In this document: one piece after another, positions 34,376 to 40,802 of the stretch
Layout: the number at the start of each line of letters is the position of its first letter
Numbering within the stretch: position 1 is the first letter of the stretch
Assembly (NCBI GenBank): GCA_964415185.1
Contig: CAYPZI010000011.1
Location: forward strand, 1-40,802
From: CAYVBJ01 sp964415185
Lineage (GTDB): Bacteria > Bacteroidota > Rhodothermia > Balneolales > Balneolaceae
Length of the DNA stretch: 40,802 bases
Direction of reading: 5' to 3'
Translations under genes and position numbers: made by a program
The notes under the pieces: generated by a model
Told to the model about the DNA's origin: nothing
The model's database searches: none
The model's input: the letters and a program-made list of their open reading frames with translations, nothing else

Positions 34376-34480
34376 AAATCTGATTCCGGCTTTGTTTATC
34401 TTTACTACAAGATTTGGAATTTAATAGAAATCAAGTAAAAACAACAATTTTTGCAATTAAATAACAAAATTAAATCAAAA

Positions 34481-35794
34481 ATGAGTATAAATAAACCGTA
34501 TTTGTTGCTGACTACACTCATAATTTTTCCGTTGTTTATTTCATGCGGTAGCGATTCTGAATCGGGCGAACCCCCGTTTACAGCCTGTGAAAATGGGCTT
34601 GTACTGGATTTATTTCCTTGTAATAGTGTCGGCTTGTATTCAAGAGTGACTCTTGAAGAAATGAATGGAACAAGAGGTAACGATTTGTGGGGCTGGACAG
34701 ACCCTGCCACTTCAAAAGAATACGCCTTGGTGGGATTAATAGATGGTGTAAGTTTTGTGGATGTAACCAATCCGGCCGAACCTGTTTTTGTAGGAAAATT
34801 GGAGGAATCAACGGCATCCTCGACTGCCACTCCTGTCCCGGCACATGATGAAGAGGCAGGCGATTTTAAGGATAGTTCAGCATGGCGCGATCTGAAAGTA
34901 TATCAAAACTATATGTTCGTAGTGAGCGAAGAAAGAGGACACGGAATGCAGGTGTTTAATCTTGAAAGAATCAGGAACCGTGAAACAACTCCCGAAAATT
35001 TTACTCAGGATGCTCTTTACACGGAAATAAGTAATGCACATAATATAGCTGTAAATGAAGAGTCGGGTTACGCTTATATAGTTGGAAGTACTTCGGGCGG
35101 GCAATGTGCGGAATTCGGTGGGTTGCATATTGTAGACATAAAGAATCCGCTTGCTCCTGCATTTGCAGGCTGCCACGTTGAACCGGAAGCGGGAGGAGTA
35201 ATAGCAAACGGTTATATTCATGATACACAATGTGTAAACTACCGGGGACCTGATTCAAATTTTACCGGCCGTGAACTCTGCTTTAGTTCCAGTGAACGAA
35301 AATTTTTGATTAGTGATGTTACCGATAAATCGTCTCCCGAGACTGTTGCTGTTTTGAGTTATGACGGAAACCAATATTCTCACCAGGGCTGGTTGTCTGA
35401 AGATCATTCCCATTTTTATATGAATGATGAGCTGGATGAGAGAAATAATCATCACAATACAAGAACGTATGTCTGGGATCTTTCCAACCTTGAAAATCCT
35501 CAAATAAGAGGTTTTTTCAACCATTCAACGGCTTCGGTAGATCATAACCTGTATATTTATGATGATATCGCATATCAAGCCAATTATACGGCAGGTTTGA
35601 GAGTACTTGATGTATCCGGAAGAGATCCGGAATCGATCAGGGAATTGGGATATTTTGATACAACTCCTGAAAATGAGGAACCCGAATTCGCAGGGCTTTG
35701 GTCCAATTACCCCTTCTTTTCAGGCAATAAAATTATTGTAAGTGATATAAATCAGGGGATATTCATCCTGCGATATGACCGCGGTCAGTTTTGA
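34481..35794 (+). CDS. Choice-of-anchor B family lipoprotein (LVIVD-type propeller)
   Basis: This 437-aa protein is read from ATG 34481, where a lipoprotein signal starts (MSINKPYLLLTTLIIFPLFISC). An upstream ATG (34451) would add 10 residues ahead of the signal. The rest has repeated blades such as GDLWGWTDP-like starts, EYALVGLIDGVSFVDVTNPAEPVFVG and SSAWRDLKVYQNYMFVVSEERGHGMQVFNLERIRN, then GGLHIVDIKNPLAPAFAGC. This is the signature of the choice-of-anchor B/LVIVD beta-propeller family found at the surface of Bacteroidetes. It has no catalytic motif, and a binding or structural role at the outer membrane is inferred. It is followed by the SPT-like gene in the same direction. Confidence 0.8.
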   Translation: MSINKPYLLLTTLIIFPLFISCGSDSESGEPPFTACENGLVLDLFPCNSVGLYSRVTLEEMNGTRGNDLWGWTDPATSKEYALVGLIDGVSFVDVTNPAEPVFVGKLEESTASSTATPVPAHDEEAGDFKDSSAWRDLKVYQNYMFVVSEERGHGMQVFNLERIRNRETTPENFTQDALYTEISNAHNIAVNEESGYAYIVGSTSGGQCAEFGGLHIVDIKNPLAPAFAGCHVEPEAGGVIANGYIHDTQCVNYRGPDSNFTGRELCFSSSERKFLISDVTDKSSPETVAVLSYDGNQYSHQGWLSEDHSHFYMNDELDERNNHHNTRTYVWDLSNLENPQIRGFFNHSTASVDHNLYIYDDIAYQANYTAGLRVLDVSGRDPESIRELGYFDTTPENEEPEFAGLWSNYPFFSGNKIIVSDINQGIFILRYDRGQF

Positions 35795-35898
35795 TAACAC
35801 AAATTTTTACTTACTCTACAATTTGCTTACCTTTTTGTGGTTTATAACCTTCTTGTTTGCCCGGGTGTATAAAAACGAATTTAGCCCGGTGCAATATC

Positions 35899-37173
35899 AT
35901 GAGTTCAAAATTATTTGATAACTTAACTTTTTTTATGGATTTATTTGACAAGCTTGAAGGACGTCCGGGGCCACTCGGGGAATTCACATCTGAAGGCTAT
36001 GGTTATTACACTTTCCCAAGGCTTGAAGGTCCGATCGGGCCGGAAATGAAGTTTCAGGGAAAAAATGTAATTGTTTGGAGCGTTAATGATTACCTGGGTA
36101 TTGGTAATCATCCTCACATCAGAAAAGTAGATGAAGAAGCTGCCAGAGAATATGGATTCAGTGCCCCGATGGGTGCCCGTCTAATGACAGGAAATTCAAC
36201 CAAACATGAAGAACTTGAAGCTGAACTGGCTGATTTTGTAAAAAAGCCGGCTGCACTGCTACTAAATTACGGCTACCAGGGAATCATGAGTGTCATCCAT
36301 GCTTTGGTTGACAGAAACGATTACCTCATCTACGATGAACTGAGCCATGCGTGCATTGTTGACGGCAAGCAGCTTGCTATGTCTGATAAATCCGTATTTA
36401 AACACAATGATATTGGAAGCCTTGAAAAACAACTGGATCGGGCTTACAAAAGAAAAGGAGATAAATCTTCTATTCTCGTTGTGACCGAAGGTGTTTTTGG
36501 GATGACAGGAGATCTTGGCAAATTAAGGGAAATTATTGCCCTGAAGGAAAAATATCCGTTCAGGCTTTTGGTTGATGATGCACATGGACTCGGAACCATG
36601 GGACATGACGGTTCCGGGACGGGCAGGCATCTGGAGTGCCAGGATGGAATTGATATCTATTTTGGGACTTTTGCTAAATCAGTGGCTCTGATCGGAGCTT
36701 TTGTAGCAACAGAACCCCGGGTTATTGAATTTTTAAAAGCAAATACAAGAAGCCAGATATTTGCCAAATCGGTGCCGATGCCGATTGTGGTTTCTGCGCA
36801 TGAACGAATCAAATTGATTCGCAAACATCCGGAATGGCGCGAAAAACTTTGGAACACGACATGTAAACTCAGAGACGGGCTCAGAGATTTAGGTTTCAAT
36901 GTATTGCCGTCAGAAAGCCCCGTAACACCGGTGCTAACTCAGGGCAGTACCGGGCTGTGTACCGCCATCATGCGGGAAATGAGGGAAAAACACGGCGTGT
37001 TTGTTAGCGGTGTGGCCTACCCGGTTGTTCCAAGAGGATTGGTTTTAATCCGCCTGATACCCACGGCAAAGCATACCGATGCTCATATTGACAAAACTTT
37101 GAAAGCATTTAAGTCTATTAAGGAAACACTTTTGGCGGAACAGTCAGAAGCAAAAGAAGTAGTGAATCTTTAA
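35899..37173 (+). CDS. Serine-palmitoyltransferase-like alpha-oxoamine synthase
   Basis: This 424-aa protein, read from ATG 35899 (MSSKLFDNL), is a fold-type I PLP enzyme. It has WSVNDYLGIGNHP, GYQGIMSVIHAL, DELSHACIVDG, VTEGVFGMTGDLG, LVDDAHGLGTMG and the Schiff-base Lys in TFAKSVALIGAFVA. That Lys context (TFAKS, not TLSKAFG of biotin KAPA synthase) is typical of Bacteroidetes serine palmitoyltransferase, the first step of sphingolipid synthesis, joining serine and palmitoyl-CoA. Other enzymes of the family (KBL, BioF) cannot be excluded. A longer start at 35857 exists but the family N-terminus fits 35899. It stands alone; the nearby fatty-acid hydroxylase-like gene at 23.8 kb could act in the same lipid route. 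Confidence 0.75.
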   Translation: MSSKLFDNLTFFMDLFDKLEGRPGPLGEFTSEGYGYYTFPRLEGPIGPEMKFQGKNVIVWSVNDYLGIGNHPHIRKVDEEAAREYGFSAPMGARLMTGNSTKHEELEAELADFVKKPAALLLNYGYQGIMSVIHALVDRNDYLIYDELSHACIVDGKQLAMSDKSVFKHNDIGSLEKQLDRAYKRKGDKSSILVVTEGVFGMTGDLGKLREIIALKEKYPFRLLVDDAHGLGTMGHDGSGTGRHLECQDGIDIYFGTFAKSVALIGAFVATEPRVIEFLKANTRSQIFAKSVPMPIVVSAHERIKLIRKHPEWREKLWNTTCKLRDGLRDLGFNVLPSESPVTPVLTQGSTGLCTAIMREMREKHGVFVSGVAYPVVPRGLVLIRLIPTAKHTDAHIDKTLKAFKSIKETLLAEQSEAKEVVNL

Positions 37174-37196
37174 CCTGAATAATCCAGGTTAAGAAT

Positions 37197-38507
37197 TCAG
37201 TTGAATAACTTCTTTAGAAATCCAAAGATACCATCTTTTTCGGATTTCTCTTTTTTACCGCTTCTTCCGCCGCTAAGTTTGTCGTAAGTTGGACGAGGCA
37301 ACTCTGTAAGCTCTTTTGAAGGTTGTTTCCGTTTATGCTTCTGATATTTATGCCTGCCCTGGCTGCTTCTGTCTTTTTTTGGCCCGCGTTTCTTTTTCTC
37401 TTTAACCGATTTGGGCAAGGGCATTTCTTCCGGTGCATATCCCAGAGAGTTACAGATTGCTTTTATATCACCCTTATCCTGTTTTGAGACGAGAGACAGC
37501 ATTCGTGCTGCCTTGCCGCTGCCAACAAGTTCTGCTCTTAGTTTGTATTCACTCACATCTTCAGGTACATCGTAATTGATCACCTGTGCAACATGATCAA
37601 GATCAAGATTAGCAGCTGAGTACTCACCTGCTATCAGGTGCTGCACGTTATTGGCAGTGAACCTATCAAAACGTTCCTTAAACGTTTTGGAATTGAGTGA
37701 TGGATCAATACTAACAGCCCTGAGCCCTGCTTTTCGCAATATTTTATAAAGCCGTTCGGCTGTTCGCTTGGAGGCTGTGAATATGACTACCGGTGTTGAT
37801 TTGGTTTGATCCAAATGAGCCATCAGGGTCGAGATTTTTGATCTCGGTGGTACGTTAATATAGTATTGAGTCAAATCACCGGTAATGGCCTTTTTCTTAT
37901 CTGTAATCAGTTCAGGTTTGTTCAGATAGAGTTCTTCAGCCTTTCTAAGCTCCTTGCTGTCTCTTCCGGCAGTAAAAATTCGCTGGCACTTTCCTATGAC
38001 TCGCTTAAAAATGCTGTCCATATAATTCCAGTCAGAAATATCATTAGCCTGGTCTGCCACCAACAATTGCACTTCCCGGTATATATACCGCCCTTGTTCG
38101 AGTAATTCAGATAAACGTTGCGGTGTTGCAACAACTACCGGAGGAGCGGCACTTAATTGCTTTAACTGATCTTCAAGATCTCCTTCATCAGTTATTCTGA
38201 CACTTTCAATTTTTGCATGATATCCAACCCCCCAAATCCATTCGTCAATCTGTTCTGCACGCTTTTTGTCTTCCGTTAAAACCAACACTTTTGTTCCGTT
38301 GATTCTGTCAGCCGTTGAGATTTCATTCAACGCTTGAAGCAGATATCCCAGCTCAGGCTTTTCGTCAACTTCAGTATTAATTACAAGGTCTGAACCGTTG
38401 CGTACAGCATCTAAAATTTTTCGTTGCTTTGGAGAGGGGTTGTCAATTTTTAAATCTTTCAACCCTTTCAGTATCGGGGATGAAAGACGATACTTATTAA
38501 ATGACAA
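37197..38507 (-). CDS. DEAD-box helicase homologue with degenerate ATPase motifs
   Basis: This 436-aa protein has both RecA-like domains of a DEAD-box RNA helicase in order, but the key motifs are lost. Walker A GxGKT is replaced around residues 41-56 (VINTEVDEKPELGY). Motif II DEAD is DQAN (152-155). Motif III SAT is TAG (179-181). Motif V is EYSAANLDL (295-303). Motif VI HRxGRxxR is lost around 321-335 (LRAELVGSGKAAR). Motif Ib (VVATPQRL) and motif IV (VVIFTASKRTAERL) survive, as does a Lys/Arg-rich C-terminal tail (about 365-425) suited to RNA binding. I infer a catalytically dead RNA-binding paralogue, not a functional helicase. It diverges from the SRAP-like gene. Confidence 0.78.
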   Translation of the reverse strand: MSFNKYRLSSPILKGLKDLKIDNPSPKQRKILDAVRNGSDLVINTEVDEKPELGYLLQALNEISTADRINGTKVLVLTEDKKRAEQIDEWIWGVGYHAKIESVRITDEGDLEDQLKQLSAAPPVVVATPQRLSELLEQGRYIYREVQLLVADQANDISDWNYMDSIFKRVIGKCQRIFTAGRDSKELRKAEELYLNKPELITDKKKAITGDLTQYYINVPPRSKISTLMAHLDQTKSTPVVIFTASKRTAERLYKILRKAGLRAVSIDPSLNSKTFKERFDRFTANNVQHLIAGEYSAANLDLDHVAQVINYDVPEDVSEYKLRAELVGSGKAARMLSLVSKQDKGDIKAICNSLGYAPEEMPLPKSVKEKKKRGPKKDRSSQGRHKYQKHKRKQPSKELTELPRPTYDKLSGGRSGKKEKSEKDGIFGFLKKLFN

Positions 38508-38589
38508 TGTACTTCACCTCTACATTTAAATCGTAACTATTTCAATTAATAAACGCGGAATATACAAAACTGAGAAAAGAACCTCAGAC

Positions 38590-38673
38590 GGATGATCATT
38601 TTCCGCTTTTAAAATCTCTTATCTGTGATACAAACTTAATGAACAGATAAGAGATTTCATGTGTAAATCATCC
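38590..38673. repeat. Large nested hairpin in the divergent region between helicase-like and SRAP-like genes
   Basis: A 15-bp perfect stem, AAATCTCTTATCTGT (38612-38626) / ACAGATAAGAGATTT (38643-38657), has a 16-nt loop and lies inside a second stem, GGATGAT (38590-38596) / ATCATCC (38667-38673). Both flanking genes start away from this spot, so it is not a terminator for them. It could be a small RNA, a cruciform or a repeat. The rest of the 297-base spacer (38508-38804) is AT-rich with no recognised feature. Confidence 0.5.
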
Positions 38674-38804
38674 TGAAAATTTTTATATAAACTTATATAA
38701 ACTGACGAATCAAAAAAAATTTAATTATCATTAAAGTCGCTATTTTTTAAATTCATATTTAAATATGAACTTTCAGAACCGATTAACCATTTTATATATC
38801 AGAT

Positions 38805-39458
38805 ATGATTGACAGGTTGGCATACTTTGCAAATAAAGAAGATTTTGAGGGCTATTTCAATTTTACTACCGGGAAAAAAGCAATATTTGAACCTCATTAT
38901 AATCTTGCTCCTGCGCATGAAATCCCGATACTGATTGGCCCGGATAATGGAAACAATTTGAGAATTTTGAGAGCAAGATGGAGCCTTGATGAGCCGGGAA
39001 AAAGAAGCGAGGGAGGATATAACATAACTGTAGAACAGGCTTTAAAAAATTTGAAAAAGCCGGAATTCTCGCCATGTATAGTGGCTGTTTCAGGTTTTTA
39101 TATCTGGAAAAATGAGGATAAAAAAGATCAGCCGTTCTTTGTTAAAATGCTGAATGAAACGGTGATGTCAATAGCAGGAATTGTAAGGCACGATCCGGAT
39201 AACAAAGATAAACGTTCATGTGCGATTGTTACCACCGGGGCGAATGCGCTTATCCAGCCGATAGCAGATACCATGCCGCTTCTATTCACTTCCGCTCTTG
39301 CAAAATCGTGGCTGATAAAACCGGATGAAACTGAAAATATCCTGCCCCAGGCTGAAAAGCTATTTCTTTTGACGGAAATGACCGTACACAGGGTATCGAA
39401 AAAGGTGAATGATCCCAAGAATAATGATCCGAAGATGATTCAGCCCATACCGAAATAA
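38805..39458 (+). CDS. SRAP/YedK (HMCES)-like protein lacking catalytic residues
   Basis: This 217-aa protein follows the SRAP fold: HYNLAPAHEIPIL, RWSLDEPGK, the GYNITVEQA segment holding the Asn (N73; N75 of YedK), PCIVAVSGFYIW (97-101), FFVKMLNETVMSIAGI, and CAIVTTGANALIQPIADTMPLLF. The active residues are missing. Cys2 is absent (it begins MIDR, not MCGR). The catalytic Glu in GWFEW/GFYEW is Ile100. The His of DIHDR is Ala154 (PIADTMP), and the following Arg is Thr. YedK/HMCES form a covalent DNA-protein crosslink to abasic sites through Cys2, so this version should not do so. A non-covalent DNA-binding role or pseudoenzyme is the inference. Confidence 0.78.
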   Translation: MIDRLAYFANKEDFEGYFNFTTGKKAIFEPHYNLAPAHEIPILIGPDNGNNLRILRARWSLDEPGKRSEGGYNITVEQALKNLKKPEFSPCIVAVSGFYIWKNEDKKDQPFFVKMLNETVMSIAGIVRHDPDNKDKRSCAIVTTGANALIQPIADTMPLLFTSALAKSWLIKPDETENILPQAEKLFLLTEMTVHRVSKKVNDPKNNDPKMIQPIPK

Positions 39459-39561
39459 ACATCTTATCGAATCGTTAAGCAATCTCTCAGAATTACCGCT
39501 TGGTTTAAGATCAGATTTTGAATATTTTTAGAGTTCTTAAAAATTTTAGTAAGAATACAGC

Positions 39562-39948
39562 ATGTTATACGGAATTATTATATCTTTAATCATAGTTATT
39601 TCACTCCTGTTAATACTGGTTGTTTTGCTTCAGCCGGGGCAAAAAGAGGGGCTTTCAGGCGGGCTTGCAGCCGGAATGGCCGGCGGATCTGCCATGGGCG
39701 CCAGAAGGACTGCTGATTTGTTATCCAAAACGACATCGGTACTCGCAGGAGCGCTTCTTGTGTTGTGTGTATTGGCTAATTTTGCAATTGAGAGAGGCGG
39801 CCAGACGGCACCCGCAGTTCAGCAATCAGGATTGCCTGACCCAATAGAGTCAACCGATTTTAACCGCCCATCCGAAACAACACCTGCAATACCCCAAAAC
39901 CAGGAACAACAGCAGAGCGAAGACGGTCAGTCTGACGGGAATAACTAA
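39562..39948 (+). CDS. secG: Preprotein translocase subunit SecG
   Basis: This 128-aa protein has two spans (MLYGIIISLIIVISLLLILVVLLQPG and LAGALLVLCVLANFAI) around the conserved loop QPGQKEGLSGGLAAGMAGGSAMGARRTADLLSKTT. That is the SecG signature. It has an added hydrophilic Pro/Gln/Asp-rich C-terminal tail (about 85-128) common in Bacteroidetes. It associates with SecYE to aid protein export. The gene is monocistronic as far as can be seen, between the SRAP-like gene and a convergent lipoprotein gene. Confidence 0.9.
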   Translation: MLYGIIISLIIVISLLLILVVLLQPGQKEGLSGGLAAGMAGGSAMGARRTADLLSKTTSVLAGALLVLCVLANFAIERGGQTAPAVQQSGLPDPIESTDFNRPSETTPAIPQNQEQQQSEDGQSDGNN

Positions 39949-39970
39949 TTGTCGATAGATCTGCAACCGA

Positions 39971-40291
39971 TCAATTCTCATTAAAACTTGATTGATACAC
40001 AAGATCAGGCTTGTACTTGTAAGCCATGTGAGTCACATCCATTACAATCCCGGTCATTGCATCCGGCTGTGCATTGATATTTACAGTTAGATCAAACGAC
40101 TTGGATAAAGTCTCAATCACATTTTCAAAAAATGAGACATGCAGCTCTTTACCGTCAAGTATAATAACCTCAGTATCATTAATCTCTATGTCGATTGTTC
40201 GTTCTGGCAACTCAGTTATATCCATTTGCGAATTTGTACACCCAAGTGATAAACAAAGAGTGAAAACAATTAGAAGTATTCGTGGAGTCAT
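39971..40291 (-). CDS. Lipoprotein with TolR/ExbD-like periplasmic fold
   Basis: This 106-aa protein has a lipobox (LLIVFTLCLSLGC, Cys18). The mature part reads IDIEINDTEVIILDGKELHVSFFENVIETLSKSFDLTVNINAQPDAMTGIVMDVTHMAYKYKPD, with beta-beta-alpha-beta-alpha spacing like the periplasmic domain of ExbD/TolR. It lacks the ExbD transmembrane helix and its acidic proton residue. I infer a lipid-anchored TolR-like domain that may bind peptidoglycan or a partner protein. The similarity is by eye only. It lies 22 nt after the nitrilase gene on the same strand, so co-transcription is plausible. Confidence 0.55.
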   Translation of the reverse strand: MTPRILLIVFTLCLSLGCTNSQMDITELPERTIDIEINDTEVIILDGKELHVSFFENVIETLSKSFDLTVNINAQPDAMTGIVMDVTHMAYKYKPDLVYQSSFNEN

Positions 40292-40313
40292 AATTATGAT
40301 TTTTAGGCTGATG

Positions 40314-40802
40314 TTAAGTATTAAACACTCTGTGTTTTAAGGAAGGTATTTGTTTTCTTACCTCCCGGATGGTTTTAGGGTCAATATCGGCAATGGTTAC
40401 ACCCGGTTTATCATCTGCCTCAGCCAGCGTTCGTCCCCAGGGATCGATGATCAGAGAATGGCCGAAGGTTTTCCTGTTTGTGCCGTGGGTACCTGTCTGG
40501 GCGGGAGCGATCACATAGCAGGTATTTTCTATCGCCCGGGCTTTTATAAGTGTATGCCAGTGTGCTTTACCGGTGGTAACGGTAAATGCCGAAGGAATAC
40601 ACAGAAGATCCGCATCTTTTCCGGACAGCTTTCGATATAATTCAGGAAATCTCAGGTCGTAGCAGACCGATAATCCGATGGTTCCAATTTTGGGATCGGA
40701 GTACGTCACTCCCCCATTTTTTCCCGGCATCACAATGTCCGACTCCCTGTAGCTTTCACCTTCGGGCAAATCTACGTCAAAGAGGTGAATTTTATCATAT
40801 TT
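40314..40802 (-). CDS. Nitrilase-family carbon-nitrogen hydrolase, 5' end outside window
   Basis: This is the C-terminal 162 residues of a Nit/omega-amidase-like hydrolase. The frame is open to the window edge, beginning KYDKIHLFDVDLPEGES. The catalytic Lys is in YDKIHLFD and the nucleophilic Cys in LSVCYDLRFPELYR. A further motif WHTLIKARAIENTCYVIAPAQTG matches the Nit1/Nit2 group. The Glu of the triad is outside the window. Members hydrolyse side-chain amides such as 2-oxoglutaramate or deaminated glutathione in the cytosol. A TTG at 40767-40769 would only be an internal codon. The TolR-like lipoprotein follows 22 nt downstream. Confidence 0.88.
   Translation of the reverse strand, partial: KYDKIHLFDVDLPEGESYRESDIVMPGKNGGVTYSDPKIGTIGLSVCYDLRFPELYRKLSGKDADLLCIPSAFTVTTGKAHWHTLIKARAIENTCYVIAPAQTGTHGTNRKTFGHSLIIDPWGRTLAEADDKPGVTIADIDPKTIREVRKQIPSLKHRVFNT

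Overview
This window looks like chromosome from a Bacteroidota/Balneolota-type bacterium, and a Balneolales-like organism is my best guess. The evidence is the many short signal peptides ending in a lipobox Cys, a Bacteroidetes-style FtsX/MacB-like permease, a DUF4369-like TlpA lipoprotein, a serine-palmitoyltransferase-like enzyme, AT-rich spacers and weak Shine-Dalgarno sequences. No rRNA or tRNA gene, CRISPR array, prophage or intact insertion sequence is visible. Taxonomy is inferred from gene content only.

Layout. 1-5.7 kb: a TPR/anti-sigma-like membrane protein preceded by a coupled small ORF, a TlpA-like thioredoxin lipoprotein, a PiT-like permease, an HNH nuclease, and a PIN toxin-antitoxin pair. 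5.7-9.8 kb: a minus-strand operon of alanine racemase, an M20D amidohydrolase and a lone acetolactate-synthase-like TPP enzyme. 9.8-10.3 kb: a GC-rich, hairpin-dense intergenic element. 10.3-20.9 kb: a defence or sulfur-stress region. It holds a TolC/adaptor/RND efflux operon ending in a DUF2892 gene, a DUF302 gene, a divergent GntR/UTRA regulator, and a minus-strand set of a CstB-like persulfide dioxygenase-rhodanese, a TauE/SafE exporter and a CrtA-like protein. 21.1-29.8 kb: a DUF72 protein, an SSS symporter, a fatty-acid-hydroxylase-like protein, an ABC permease, an M28 peptidase and an esterase. 29.8-36 kb: a long spacer with two perfect inverted repeats, a DDAH-like enzyme, a penicillin acylase homologue, a CrcB fluoride channel, a small orphan gene and a choice-of-anchor-B lipoprotein. 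35.9-40.8 kb: an SPT-like PLP enzyme, a DEAD-box helicase homologue with its ATPase motifs lost, an SRAP homologue with its catalytic residues lost, secG, a TolR-like lipoprotein and a partial nitrilase.

Most notable. (1) Three copies of ACTTGTNNNNACAGGT, with no mismatch in the fixed positions, lie upstream of tolC-adaptor-RND, DUF302 and the GntR gene. They define a small local regulon whose operator spacing fits the HutC/FarR type. One copy sits across the -35 box of a very good promoter. Next to it is a CstB/TauE sulfur-detoxification set, so the region may be one sulfane-sulfur or electrophile response island. (2) Two neighbouring, divergently transcribed genes encode apparently catalytically dead versions of nucleic-acid enzymes (a DEAD-box helicase and SRAP/YedK). 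They share an intergenic region holding a 15-bp perfect hairpin.
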